A stretch of DNA of 64,000 bases from Saccharopolyspora kobensis. Lineage in GTDB: Bacteria; Actinomycetota; Actinomycetes; Mycobacteriales; Pseudonocardiaceae. Location: positions 1 to 64,000 of the forward strand of contig NZ_FNVB01000012.1 of the NCBI RefSeq assembly GCF_900108315.1. Reading direction: 5' to 3'. A program made the translations under genes and the position numbers. The notes beneath the pieces were generated by a model that made no database searches, was not told where the DNA came from, and saw nothing but the letters and a program-made list of their open reading frames with translations. Shown piece by piece: positions 50,270 through 58,931 of this stretch (its first letter is position 1; every line of letters starts with the position of its first letter).

Positions 50270-51946
50270 ATGACCGCAGACAGGTTCGACGTCGTGGTGG
50301 TCGGCAGTGGCGCCGCAGGCATGGCGGCGGCGCTGACCGCAGCGCTGCACGGGCTGGACGCGGTGGTCGTGGACAAGGCCGCCAAGTTCGGCGGTTCCAC
50401 GGCCAGGTCCGGCGGCGGCGTCTGGATACCCAACAACCACGTCCTGGCCCGGGCGGGCATCACCGACACCCCCGAGGCGGCTCGCAGCTACCTCGCCCAC
50501 ATCGTCGGCGACACCGTGAGCGCCGAGCGGCAGGAGGCGTTCCTGGACGCCGGGCCGCGGATGCTGGCCGAACTGCTGCCGCGCACCCCGCTGCGCATGC
50601 GCTGGGTGCCGGGCTACTCCGACTACTACCCGGAAGCGCCCGGTGGCCGGCTCGGCGGGCGGTCCATCGAACCGGCGCCGCTCGACGGCAGGCTGCTCGG
50701 CGACCTGCTCGCCGACCTGGAGCCCGACTACGGCAAGGCACCGGCGAACCTGGTGGTCACCCAGGCCGACTTCCGCTGGCTGAACCTGCTCGTCCGCCAC
50801 CCGCGCGGCCCCGTGCGCGCGGTGCGCGTCGGGCTGCGCTGGCTGCTCGCTCGCGCGCTCCGACGCCGCATGCTCGGCCGCGGCCAGGCGCTGGCCGCCG
50901 GGCTGCGGGCCGGGCTGCGCGACGCCGGGGTCCCGGTGTGGCTGAACACGCCGCTGCTCGACCTCCAGCAGGAGGGCGACCGGGTGACCGGCGTGGTCGT
51001 GGAACGCGACGGCGAGCGCCGGACGCTGACCGCGCGGCGCGGGATCGTGCTGGCGGCAGGCGGTTTCGAGCACAACGAGGTGATGCGCAAGCAGCACCAG
51101 CGCGATCCGATCGGCACCGAGTGGACCGTCGGCGCCAAGGCCAACACCGGCGATGCGATCCTCGCCGCCCAGCGGCTCGGCGCGGCCGTCGAGCTGATGG
51201 ACGACGCGTGGTGGGGCCCGTCGGTCCCGCTGCCCGGCGGGCCGTGGTTCTGCCTGGCCGAACGCACGCTGCCGGGCTGCATCATGGTCAACGGCCACGG
51301 CGAGCGGTTCGCCAACGAGGCCGCGCCCTACGTCGACGCGGTGCACGCGATGTACGGGCCGGGCGACGGGCCGGCGCGCAACATGCCGACCTGGCTGATC
51401 GCCGACCAGCGGTACCGGAACCGGTACGTGTTCGCCGGGCTCGGCCCGCGGCAGCCGTTCCCGGGCCGCTGGTACAAGCACGGCGCGATCCAGCGCGCCT
51501 CGACCCTGGAGAAGCTGGCCGAGCGCATCGAGGTTCCGGCCGCCGCGCTGCGCCGCACCGTCGAGCGGTTCAACGGGTTCGCGCGCGACGGCGTCGATGC
51601 CGACTTCCAGCGCGGCACCAGCGGCTACGACCACTACTACGGAGATCCGCGCAACAAACCCAACCCCAGCCTGGGCGCTCTGGAGGTCGCACCGTTCTAC
51701 GCGGTGAAGATCGTGCCGGGTGATCTGGGCACCAAGGGCGGGCTGGCCACCGACGTGCACGCACGCGTGCTGCGCGAGGACGGCACGCCCATCGAAGGCC
51801 TCTACGCGGCGGGCAACACCAGCGCCGCCGTGATGGGCCACACCTACGCGGGTCCGGGCGCGACGCTCGGCCCGGCGATGACGTTCGGATACCTCGCCGC
51901 GCGGCACCTGGCGACCGGCGCGGAACGAGCGGGAGGGACGAGATGA
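50270..51946 (+). CDS. kstD: 3-ketosteroid delta1-dehydrogenase KstD
   Basis: This 558-residue FAD enzyme has VVVGSGAAGMAAALTAALHG (9-28), KFGGSTARSGGGVWIPNNHV, RWVPGYSDYYPEAPGG (the active-site Tyr region), IVLAAGGFEHNEVMRKQHQR and the C-terminal GNTSAAVMGHTYAGPGATLG typical of KstD (Tyr and Gly that hold the 3-keto group). It inserts the C1-C2 double bond, a prerequisite for ring-B opening with KshAB. ATG 50270 has GAGGAGG upstream and overlaps nothing. Its stop overlaps kshA by 4 nt. Confidence 0.96.
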   Translation: MTADRFDVVVVGSGAAGMAAALTAALHGLDAVVVDKAAKFGGSTARSGGGVWIPNNHVLARAGITDTPEAARSYLAHIVGDTVSAERQEAFLDAGPRMLAELLPRTPLRMRWVPGYSDYYPEAPGGRLGGRSIEPAPLDGRLLGDLLADLEPDYGKAPANLVVTQADFRWLNLLVRHPRGPVRAVRVGLRWLLARALRRRMLGRGQALAAGLRAGLRDAGVPVWLNTPLLDLQQEGDRVTGVVVERDGERRTLTARRGIVLAAGGFEHNEVMRKQHQRDPIGTEWTVGAKANTGDAILAAQRLGAAVELMDDAWWGPSVPLPGGPWFCLAERTLPGCIMVNGHGERFANEAAPYVDAVHAMYGPGDGPARNMPTWLIADQRYRNRYVFAGLGPRQPFPGRWYKHGAIQRASTLEKLAERIEVPAAALRRTVERFNGFARDGVDADFQRGTSGYDHYYGDPRNKPNPSLGALEVAPFYAVKIVPGDLGTKGGLATDVHARVLREDGTPIEGLYAAGNTSAAVMGHTYAGPGATLGPAMTFGYLAARHLATGAERAGGTR

Positions 51947-53079
51947 CCGCGGCAAGCAACGACGAAGTGCGCACCATCGACGTCGGCACACCACCCACCA
52001 GGTTCGCGCGCGGCTGGCACTGCTTCGGCCTCGCCGAGCGGTTCAAGGACGGGCAGCCGCACGCGGTGGAGGCGTTCGGCACGAAACTCGTGGTGTTCCA
52101 GGGCGAGGACGGCGCGCTCAACGTGCTCGACGCCTACTGCAGGCACATGGGCGGCGACCTCAGCCAGGGCTCGGTGAAGGGCAACGCGATCGCCTGCCCG
52201 TTCCACGACTGGCGCTGGTCGGGCAACGGCCGCTGCGCCGGAATCCCCTACGCCAAGCGGATCCCGCTGCGCGCCCGCACCCGCGCGTGGCTGGCGATGG
52301 AGCGCAACAAGCAGCTGTTCGTCTGGAACGACCCGCAGGGCAACCCGCCGCCGGAGCACGTGACCATCCCGGAGCTGCCCGAGGTCGACTCCGGCGAGTG
52401 GAGCAACTGGACCTGGGACACCGTGCGCATCGAGGGCTCCCACTGCCGCGAGATCGTGGACAACGTGGTGGACATGGCGCACTTCTTCTACATCCACTTC
52501 GCGTTCCCGACGTACTTCAAGAACGTCTTCGAGGGTCACGTCGCCACCCAGTACCTGAACACCAAGGGCAGGCCGGACATCGGCGCGGGCAGCTACTCCG
52601 GCGAGGAGAACCAGGTCCGCTCGGAAGCCTCCTACTACGGGCCGTCGTACATGATCGACCGGCTCTGGAACGAGTACAAGGGCTTCACCATCGAGACGAT
52701 CCTGATCAACTGCCACTACCCGATCACCGCGGACTCCTTCGTGCTGCAGTGGGGCGTGCTGGTCAAGAAGCTGCCCGGGCTCTCCGACGCCGACGCCGAC
52801 AAGCTGGCCGCCAAGATCGCCAAGAACACCGGCGTCGGGTTCCTGCAGGACGTGGAGATCTGGAAGAACAAGACCCGCATCGACAACCCGCTGCTGTGCG
52901 AGGAGGACGGCCCGGTCTACCAGCTGCGCCGCTGGTACGACCAGTTCTACGTGGACGTCGAGGAGGTCACCGAGGACATGGTGGCGCGCTTCGAGTTCGA
53001 GGTGGACACCTCGCGCGCCAACGAGGTGTGGGAGCGCGAGGTCGCCGAGAACCTGGCGCGCAAGGAGGCGCAGAGCTGA
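51943..53079 (+). CDS. kshA: 3-ketosteroid 9-alpha-hydroxylase oxygenase KshA
   Basis: This 378-residue Rieske oxygenase has [2Fe-2S] ligands Cys66, His68, Cys85 and His88 (DAYCRHMGGDL, IACPFHDWRW), and mononuclear iron region EIVDNVVDMAHFFYIHFAFP with His180, His185 and the bridging Asp178. With KshB it hydroxylates C9, so that together with KstD ring B opens to 3-HSA. Coupling to kstD by a 4-nt overlap (ATGA) fits joint action. The following small gene starts in its stop codon. Confidence 0.96.
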   Translation: MTAASNDEVRTIDVGTPPTRFARGWHCFGLAERFKDGQPHAVEAFGTKLVVFQGEDGALNVLDAYCRHMGGDLSQGSVKGNAIACPFHDWRWSGNGRCAGIPYAKRIPLRARTRAWLAMERNKQLFVWNDPQGNPPPEHVTIPELPEVDSGEWSNWTWDTVRIEGSHCREIVDNVVDMAHFFYIHFAFPTYFKNVFEGHVATQYLNTKGRPDIGAGSYSGEENQVRSEASYYGPSYMIDRLWNEYKGFTIETILINCHYPITADSFVLQWGVLVKKLPGLSDADADKLAAKIAKNTGVGFLQDVEIWKNKTRIDNPLLCEEDGPVYQLRRWYDQFYVDVEEVTEDMVARFEFEVDTSRANEVWEREVAENLARKEAQS

Positions 53080-53393
53080 TGTCCGGCTGGGCCAAGGCAC
53101 CCGACCTCGCCGACCGGCCGCACCAGCGCGCCGCGGTGCGCGAGGGCACGGTCGCCGACCGGGACGCCTACCTGCGCGAGGGTCTGCGCCCGGTCGAGTG
53201 CGAGCGGTGCGCGGCTCGGGTGCTGGCGAAGAAGAACAGCCCGCAGCACACCAGCGTGCAGTGGAGCGCCGAGAGCACCCGCCGGTGCGCGGTGTTCGCC
53301 TCCCGCGCTCCCGGCGAGGTCGTGGAATCCTGCCCCGACCTGCAGCGCAGCATCGCCGCAGCGGCCGGCGACGGCCGGCTGCCACCGTCCTGA
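53079..53393 (+). CDS. Small cysteine-containing protein downstream of kshA (Rv3527-like)
   Basis: This 104-residue protein has a putative metal-binding core ECERCAARVLAKKNSPQHTS followed by VQWSAESTRRCAVF and a final ESCPDLQRSI. The four spaced cysteines and the HTSVQWS phrase recur in the small protein encoded after kshA in mycobacteria. Its ATG shares one base with the kshA stop, so it is co-translated with the oxygenase. The role is unknown; assisting the Rieske oxygenase or its iron-sulfur cluster is a guess from position. Confidence 0.8.
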   Translation: MSGWAKAPDLADRPHQRAAVREGTVADRDAYLREGLRPVECERCAARVLAKKNSPQHTSVQWSAESTRRCAVFASRAPGEVVESCPDLQRSIAAAAGDGRLPPS

Positions 53394-53394
53394 C

Positions 53395-53462
53395 GCAACT
53401 TCAACGGAAATCAGGTCCCCGATTTCAATTGAAATCTCCTGGTCGATTTCAATTGAAATCGC
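53395..53462. repeat. Palindromic repeat, GCAATTTCAATTGAAATC family, copy 5 (three units)
   Basis: Three half-elements occur in a row: 53395-53412 (GCAACTTCAACGGAAATC), 53421-53436 (GATTTCAATTGAAATC) and 53445-53462 (GATTTCAATTGAAATCGC). Each core is self-palindromic. They fill the gap between the small Cys protein and kshB and may separate their transcription. Confidence 0.88.
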
Positions 53463-53486
53463 GGTGTTCACCCGGAGGAGCCAGTG

Positions 53487-54515
53487 ATGCCTGAACCTGC
53501 TCGGTTGCGGGTCGTCGCGGTAGTCGAGGAGACGAGCGAGAGCCGCTCGTTGGTGTTCGAGGCGCCGGAGGACTGGTCCTACCGGCCCGGCCAGTTCCTC
53601 ACGCTGCGGGTTCCCAGCGACCGCACCGGATCCGTCGCGCGCAGCTACTCGCTGTCCAGCTCGCCGCACGTGGACGACGCGCTGCAGGTCACGGTGAAGC
53701 GCGCCGGGTACGCGTCGAACTGGTTGTGCGACAACGTGACCGCGGGGACCGAAGTGGACGTGCTGCCGCCCTCGGGCGCGTTCGTCCCGAGCTCGCTGGA
53801 CGCCGATGTGCTGCTGCTGGCCGCGGGCAGCGGCATCACACCGGTGATGTCCATCGCGAAGTCCGTGCTGGCGGCGGGCAGCGGGCGGATCGCGCTGATC
53901 TACGCCAACCAGCACCAGGACGCGGTCATCTTCGACGCCGAGCTGCGGGAGCTGGTGGCGCGGCACCCGGAGCGCCTGCTGGTCGTGCACTGGCTGGAGT
54001 CGGTCCAGGGCCTGCCGACGGCCTCGGCCCTGCGCGAGCTGGCCCGGCCGTTCGCCGATCGCGAGTGCTTCGTGTGCGGGCCGGGCGGCTTCATGGACAC
54101 CGCCGAGGAAGCGCTGCGCGACCTGGAGATCCCCCGCGCGAGAACCCACATCGAGCGCTTCGTCTCCCTCAAGCGCAACCCGTTCGAGCGCAAGAAGCGC
54201 ACCGAGCGGATCGCCCCGGAGCAACCAACCGCTGCGGGCACCGAAGCGACGGTCGAGCTCGACCTCGACGGCAAGCACCACAAGCTCCGCTGGCCCCGCC
54301 AGCAGCGCCTGCTCGACGTCCTCCTGGACAACGGCGTGGCAGCCCCGTTCTCCTGCCGGGAAGGAGCCTGCAGCGCCTGCGCCTGCCGGATCGACCGGGG
54401 CGAGGTCAAGATGCTGCAGAACTCCGTCCTGGAGCAGGAGGACCTGGACGAGGGGATCATCCTCGCCTGCCAAGCCCTCCCCATCACCGACGAGATCCAC
54501 ATCTCCTACGAGTGA
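53487..54515 (+). CDS. kshB: 3-ketosteroid 9-alpha-hydroxylase reductase KshB
   Basis: This 342-residue electron-transfer protein has an FAD/ferredoxin-NADP-reductase-like part (RPGQFLTLRVPSD, RSYSLSSSPH, LLLAAGSGITPVMSIAKSVL, CFVCGPGGFMDTAEEAL). A C-terminal plant-type [2Fe-2S] domain follows with SCREGACSACACRI and a last Cys in IILACQAL. It passes electrons from NADH to KshA. ATG 53487 follows GGAGGAG; a GTG one codon earlier is possible. No KstR-type site is seen just upstream, only palindromes, so it may be read from the kstD-kshA promoter. Confidence 0.95.
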   Translation: MPEPARLRVVAVVEETSESRSLVFEAPEDWSYRPGQFLTLRVPSDRTGSVARSYSLSSSPHVDDALQVTVKRAGYASNWLCDNVTAGTEVDVLPPSGAFVPSSLDADVLLLAAGSGITPVMSIAKSVLAAGSGRIALIYANQHQDAVIFDAELRELVARHPERLLVVHWLESVQGLPTASALRELARPFADRECFVCGPGGFMDTAEEALRDLEIPRARTHIERFVSLKRNPFERKKRTERIAPEQPTAAGTEATVELDLDGKHHKLRWPRQQRLLDVLLDNGVAAPFSCREGACSACACRIDRGEVKMLQNSVLEQEDLDEGIILACQALPITDEIHISYE

Positions 54516-54569
54516 CCCGGTGAAGGCATCTCCCAGCAACTTGCCTGCCCGGAGGAGCCCTTCACCGGG
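54516..54569. terminator. Imperfect GGTGAAGG-type hairpin between kshB and the flavoprotein oxidase
   Basis: Outer arms CCCGGTGAAGG and CCTTCACCGGG are exact. The inner part pairs weakly (ATCTCC with GGAGGA). It lies between convergent genes and is related in sequence to the hairpin at 27810. Confidence 0.65.
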
Positions 54570-54583
54570 GTGAGCTCACCCGA

Positions 54584-55927
54584 TCAGGCCGGCGGGACGT
54601 TGTGGTTGAGGCGGAAGGTGTTGGCCGGGTCGTGAACCGACTTGAGGGCTCGCAGGCGGGCGTAGTCGGGTGCGTCGTAGGCGGCCCGGACGTCTTCGGG
54701 GTTGGCGCTTCCACCGGCCAGGAAGTTGAGGCAGCGGCCTCCGGTGGACCACCGCCGCAGCTCACCCATGACGTTGTCCTGCAGGGTGTTGGCCTCGTCG
54801 ACCGTGTTCTCGTCGACCTTCGAGTTCAGCCCGAGGACGTAGGCCGCGTCCCGGTTGCCGACGCAGTTGGCGGCGGGCCGGGACAGGGCGCCGCCGAGGT
54901 GGCGCACCTCGACCACGCACCGCTGCGGCGCTCCGGGGCCCACCAGGTCCAGCAGGGTCTTGATCGCCGCGTCGTCGAAGTCCCGCAGCATCGCGTTGGT
55001 CGACACGTACGGCATCGGCTGCGTCGGGTCGTTGCAGATCGTGCCGGCCTCGCGGTACGGCATCACCCGCACCGAATCGATCAGTCGCGGCCCGACCGCG
55101 CGCAGCGGCTCGACCAGCCGCTCCCCCTCCGCCGGGTCACCGGCGTGGGCGATGCGCACGTGCGCGACGTGGCGTCCGCGCAGCGGCTCCGGGAGCACCG
55201 GGACGTCCGGGAACGGCACCAGCGCGACCGAGGAGGTCATCTCCTCGGGCAGCTCGCGGGTCCACCGCTGCCAGGTCGTCAGCACGTCCTCGACCTGGTG
55301 CGCATCGAAGTACAGCGCCCCGCCGAAGAGCTCCGGCACCGGGAACAGGCCGACCTCCATCCCGGTCACCACCCCGAAGTTGCCGCCCGCACCGCACAGC
55401 GCCCAGTGCAGTTCCGGATCGGATTCGGCGGTGACGCGGCGCAGCTGCCCGTCGGCGGTGACGATCTCGACGGCCCGCACGTGGTCGGCCGCGTAGCCGT
55501 AGCGCCGGGCGAGGTGGCCCAGCCCGCCGCCGAGCGTGTAGGACACCGCGCCGACGTGCGGCGCACTCCCGGACAGCGGAGCCAACCCGAACTCCGCCGC
55601 CGCCTCGACGACGGAGCCCCACTGCACGCCCGCCTCGAACCACGCCGTGCGCCGTTCGGCGTCGATCCGCACCCCGCGCATCCGGCCGGTGGTGATCAGC
55701 ACTCCGCCCGCCACCTCGGCGGGCACGCCGTGCCCCTGGCTCTGCACAGCGACGGCCAGACCACGACTCGCGGCGAACTCGACGGCGGCCCGCACGTCCT
55801 CCGCACCGGTCGCCGCCACGACCACGTCCGGACGGCGCCCCCGGAAGGTCTGGAACCCGGAGACCTCGGCGGCGAAGCGGTCGTCGGTGGGCAGGATGGC
55901 GGTGCTCAGCGCGGAGAACTCGTTCAT
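54584..55927 (-). CDS. FAD-linked oxidase, berberine-bridge-enzyme-like
   Basis: This 447-residue protein of the PCMH/BBE group has an FAD domain with VQSQGHGVP (candidate 8-alpha-histidyl FAD His), SGSAPHVGAVSYTLGGGLGH and RRYGYAADHVRAVEIVTADG, and the C-terminal BBE motif DPANTFRLNHNVPP. The second covalent (cysteinyl) site seen in bicovalent oxidases is absent. Such enzymes oxidise alcohols, sugars or secondary metabolites with oxygen. It is divergent from a WYL regulator and interrupts the sterol genes, with no KstR site, so it is probably a separate function. Confidence 0.87.
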   Translation of the reverse strand: MNEFSALSTAILPTDDRFAAEVSGFQTFRGRRPDVVVAATGAEDVRAAVEFAASRGLAVAVQSQGHGVPAEVAGGVLITTGRMRGVRIDAERRTAWFEAGVQWGSVVEAAAEFGLAPLSGSAPHVGAVSYTLGGGLGHLARRYGYAADHVRAVEIVTADGQLRRVTAESDPELHWALCGAGGNFGVVTGMEVGLFPVPELFGGALYFDAHQVEDVLTTWQRWTRELPEEMTSSVALVPFPDVPVLPEPLRGRHVAHVRIAHAGDPAEGERLVEPLRAVGPRLIDSVRVMPYREAGTICNDPTQPMPYVSTNAMLRDFDDAAIKTLLDLVGPGAPQRCVVEVRHLGGALSRPAANCVGNRDAAYVLGLNSKVDENTVDEANTLQDNVMGELRRWSTGGRCLNFLAGGSANPEDVRAAYDAPDYARLRALKSVHDPANTFRLNHNVPPA

Positions 55928-55951
55928 GCCGACGACCCTATTACGCTTTCC

Positions 55952-55966
55952 GGACAGTTCCTGTCC
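55952..55966. promoter_or_regulatory. Candidate operator (GGACAG-TTC-CTGTCC)
   Basis: A perfect 6-bp inverted repeat with a 3-nt centre lies between the divergent oxidase and WYL-regulator genes, 25 nt from the oxidase start. It resembles strong autoregulatory sites of HTH/WYL regulators in placement; the binding protein is inferred. Confidence 0.55.
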
Positions 55967-56032
55967 TAAAAGCAGGGATAATGGTCGCGCCCTCGTACCG
56001 AGTCCTGCTCAACCGCACACCAGGGGACCGCG

Positions 56033-57070
56033 ATGCAACCCAGCCGCAAGAAACCGCACGCGAGATCGATCCGGAACGCCGAAGAACGCGGAGAGGCGGC
56101 GCAGCACACCTTGCCCGCGCGGTTGTTCCGGTTGTTGTCGTTGCTGCAGAGCAGGCGCGAGTGGTCCGGCGCCGAGCTCGCCGACCGGCTGGAGGTCACC
56201 GGGCGGACCGTGCGGCGGGATGTCGAGCGGTTGCGGGAGCTCGGCTACCCGGTGTCCTCGACGACGGGGACCGCGGGCGGGTACCGGCTGGCCTCCGGCA
56301 AGAACCTGCCGCCGCTGCTGCTCGACGACGACGAGGCCGTGGCGGTGGCCGCCGGGCTGCTCACCGCCGCCAGCGGGAGCGTCACCGGCATCGAGGAGAG
56401 CTCGATCCGCGCGCTGGCCAAGCTGGAGCAGGTGCTCCCGTCCCGGCTGCGCAGCCGGGTGGCGGCGGTTTCCGGGGCGACCGTGCCGATGGTGGTGCGC
56501 GACGGTCCGCAGGTCGACGCCGCGACGCTGGCCACCGCCGCAGCCGCCTGCCGGGACCGCGAAGTCCTGTCCTTCGACTACGTCAAGCGCGACGGCACGG
56601 CGCAACCCCGCCGGGTGGAGCCGCACAGCCTGGTCGCCGTGGTCGGCCGGTGGTACCTGATCGCCTTCGATTCGGGGCGCGACGACTGGCGAACCTTCCG
56701 CGTCGACCGCATGCACGGCCTGCTGGCCACCGGCCGCCGCTTCGAGCCGCGCGAGCTGCCCGCCGCCGACGCCGCGGACTACCTCCGCCGCTCCATCGCC
56801 GACGCGCCTTACCGCTACACCGCGCGGGTTGCGGTGCGAGCACCCGCGGAGTCGGTGCGCGAACACCTGCACCCGCTGCTGCCGGCGCGGGTGTCCGCGA
56901 CCGGCGTCGACAGTTGCGCAGTCGAGCTCGGCGAGGACTCGTTGTCCGAGTTCACCCGGCACATCACCGCGCTGGCCACGCTCGGCGCCGAGTTCACCGT
57001 CGAGGCCTCCGACGAGCTGCGGGAGCAGGTGCGCGCCGCCCTGCGCCGAGGGCTCGACGCGCTGGCCTGA
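56033..57070 (+). CDS. HTH-WYL-domain transcriptional regulator
   Basis: This 345-residue protein has a DeoR-like winged helix (about 28-82; LLQSRREWSGAELADRLEVT, GRTVRRDVERLRELGYPV) and a WYL domain (about 165-215; SLVAVVGRWYLIAFDSGRDD, WRTFRVDRMHG). A C-terminal WCX-like beta domain completes it. WYL domains sense ligands or nucleic acid; the group includes repressors and activators. It is divergent from the flavoprotein oxidase gene and probably controls it through the dyad at 55952. ATG 56033 precedes a basic tail of about 25 residues; a later start is possible. Confidence 0.87.
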   Translation: MQPSRKKPHARSIRNAEERGEAAQHTLPARLFRLLSLLQSRREWSGAELADRLEVTGRTVRRDVERLRELGYPVSSTTGTAGGYRLASGKNLPPLLLDDDEAVAVAAGLLTAASGSVTGIEESSIRALAKLEQVLPSRLRSRVAAVSGATVPMVVRDGPQVDAATLATAAAACRDREVLSFDYVKRDGTAQPRRVEPHSLVAVVGRWYLIAFDSGRDDWRTFRVDRMHGLLATGRRFEPRELPAADAADYLRRSIADAPYRYTARVAVRAPAESVREHLHPLLPARVSATGVDSCAVELGEDSLSEFTRHITALATLGAEFTVEASDELREQVRAALRRGLDALA

Positions 57071-57619
57071 CGCCCGGCGGCTCCGCCATCCGCGCAGAAT
57101 TCGCCCAAGAGGCCGACCGTTTGCACCTTTTCTTCGAGCCCATCTCAGCCGACGTGAAGTCCTGAGAGCACGATGATCAGGAGCGAAACAATGGGTGTCA
57201 GCGGCGTACTCCAGGGCCACCACGCAGTAACCCGAACCTGGACCACACCGCCCCGCAAGTGGACCACCGTCCCGCGCATGGACGAATGCCCGCAGGGCGG
57301 CGGCCACGCCCCGATCCCGAAGCAGGGCGGTGGTCTGGTCTGCATCAAGTGCGGCCGGCCCTGCTAGCCGGGCCGGTGCAGCAGCGCACCGAGCACCCGA
57401 TGCTGCGCGGAACGGGCTTCGTGTTCGAGGAACCCGGTGCCGGGTGCTGGACGTCGTCCGGCGCACCGCCCGCGGTCTGGAGGCCCTGACCGGCATGTCG
57501 AACGCGGAGCTGGTGGTCAGCGCGCGCGGTGAAGAGCCACGTCAGCAACGCGCAGGCCGAGATCGGCCTGCGGGGCCGGATCCACGCGGTCTGTGGATCC
57601 GGTCTCGTCCAGCCCGTCG
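57071..57619. other. 549-nt region without a secure gene, between the WYL regulator and ltp2
   Basis: The only candidate is a small frame at 57191-57367, listed separately. The rest (57368-57619) reads as non-coding: the frames seen lack ribosome sites and show mixed third positions. No palindrome of the window's repeat families and no KstR-type site was seen here. Confidence 0.5.
57191..57367 (+). CDS. Possible 58-residue protein with a C-terminal Cys motif
   Basis: ATG 57191 is preceded by AGGAG at 7 nt. The product ends GGGLVCIKCGRPC, a CxxC plus a last Cys that could bind zinc, after a basic Thr/Pro/Arg stretch. The alternative start at 57173 lacks a ribosome site. I do not recognise the family, and the frame may be chance in high-G+C DNA. 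Confidence 0.3.
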   Translation: MGVSGVLQGHHAVTRTWTTPPRKWTTVPRMDECPQGGGHAPIPKQGGGLVCIKCGRPC

Positions 57620-58792
57620 TCAGGCGGCGGACAGCACCAGCCCGCTGGTGGGCACCCCGGTGCCCGCGGTGACCAGGACGTGACCGACGTCGGCGACCTG
57701 GTTGACCGAGGTGCCGCGGATCTGGCGGACCGCTTCGGCGATGCCGTTCATGCCGTGGATGTAGGCCTCGCCCAGCTGGCCGCCGTGGGTGTTCAGCGGC
57801 AGCCGACCGCCGAGCTCGATCGCGCCCTCGGCTATGAAGTCCTTGGCCTCGCCGCGCCCGCAGAAGCCCAGCTCCTCCAGCTGCACCAGCACGAACGGGG
57901 TGAAGTGGTCGTAGAGGATGCCGACCTGCACCTCCTGCGGCCCGATCCCGGCCTGCTGCCACAGCTGCCGGGCCACCACGCCGAGCTCCGGCAGCGCGGT
58001 GAGGTCGTCGCGGTAGTAGCTGGTCATGGTGAACTGATCGCTGCCGCTGCCCTGCGCCGCGGCGGCCACCAGGGCGGGCGGGTGCGGCAGGTCGCGCGCC
58101 CGCTGCGGGCCGGTCACCACGATCGCCACGCCGCCGTCGCTCTCCTGGCAGCAGTCCAGCAGACGCAGCGGTTCGGTGATCCAGCGCGAGGCCTGGTGGT
58201 CGGCCAGCGTGATCGGCCGCTGGTAGAACCAGGCGTTCGGGTTGGTCGCCGCGTGCTTGCGGTCGGCCACCGCCACCCGGCCGAAGTCCTCGCTGGTCGC
58301 ACCGTAGGCGTGCATGTAGCGGCGGGCGAACATGGCGACCTGCGCGCCGGGAGTGGCCACGCCCATCGGGTAGGTCCAGCTGTTGTCCAGGCCCGTCGAG
58401 GTCGGTGCGCCGGCGAGCGCGGACTGCACCTGGCCGAAGCGGTTGCCGGAGCGCTCGTTGAACGCCCGGTAGCAGACCACCACCTCGGCCATGCCGGTGG
58501 CGACCGCCATCGCCGCTTGCTGCACCGTCGCGCACGCCGCGCCGCCACCGTAGTGGATCCGGCTGAAGAAGCTCAGCTCCGGGATGCCCAGCTCGCGCGC
58601 CACCGCGACCTCGGTGTTGGTGTCCATGGTGAAGGTGACCAGACCATCCACATCGGACGGTTCCAGTCCCGCGTCGGCGAGCGCGGCGCGCACCGCCTCG
58701 GCGGCCAGCTGCAGCTCGCTGCGCCCGGAGTCCTTGGAGAACTCGGTGGCGCCGATGCCCACGACCGCCGCACTGCCGGAGAACCCGCTCAT
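57620..58792 (-). CDS. ltp2: Steroid side-chain aldolase Ltp2
   Basis: This 390-residue SCP2-thiolase-fold protein has AAVVGIGATEFSKDSGRSEL, FFSRIHYGGGAACATVQQAA, LDCCQESDGGVAIVVTGPQR, VGILYDHFTPFVLVQLEELG and LNTHGGQLGEAYIHGMNGIA. This is Ltp2 (Rv3540c), which with the DUF35 part of ChsH2 cleaves 17-hydroxy-3-oxo-pregn-4-ene-20-carboxyl-CoA to androst-4-ene-3,17-dione and propionyl-CoA. It is last in chsE1-chsE2-chsH2-chsH1-ltp2, 139 nt after chsH1, the widest gap but one in that operon. Confidence 0.95.
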   Translation of the reverse strand: MSGFSGSAAVVGIGATEFSKDSGRSELQLAAEAVRAALADAGLEPSDVDGLVTFTMDTNTEVAVARELGIPELSFFSRIHYGGGAACATVQQAAMAVATGMAEVVVCYRAFNERSGNRFGQVQSALAGAPTSTGLDNSWTYPMGVATPGAQVAMFARRYMHAYGATSEDFGRVAVADRKHAATNPNAWFYQRPITLADHQASRWITEPLRLLDCCQESDGGVAIVVTGPQRARDLPHPPALVAAAAQGSGSDQFTMTSYYRDDLTALPELGVVARQLWQQAGIGPQEVQVGILYDHFTPFVLVQLEELGFCGRGEAKDFIAEGAIELGGRLPLNTHGGQLGEAYIHGMNGIAEAVRQIRGTSVNQVADVGHVLVTAGTGVPTSGLVLSAA

Positions 58793-58931
58793 GCTGTTCC
58801 GCCTCTCCGCGATTCACAGTGGTGGTTGCGTGTGGGGTTGTTCTTGCGTTTCGGGGTTTCTAGTGGCTGGTTCGCGTCACGTTCCCCTGATGAGGTGCGG
58901 TTGTGCGAGGCTGGGGTTGACACAGGGCCAC

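Noticed and set aside
55981..57165. Alternative Arg/Ala-rich frame overlapping the WYL regulator
   Set aside because: It is a shadow of the regulator in another frame, with composition typical of frame-shifted high-G+C genes.
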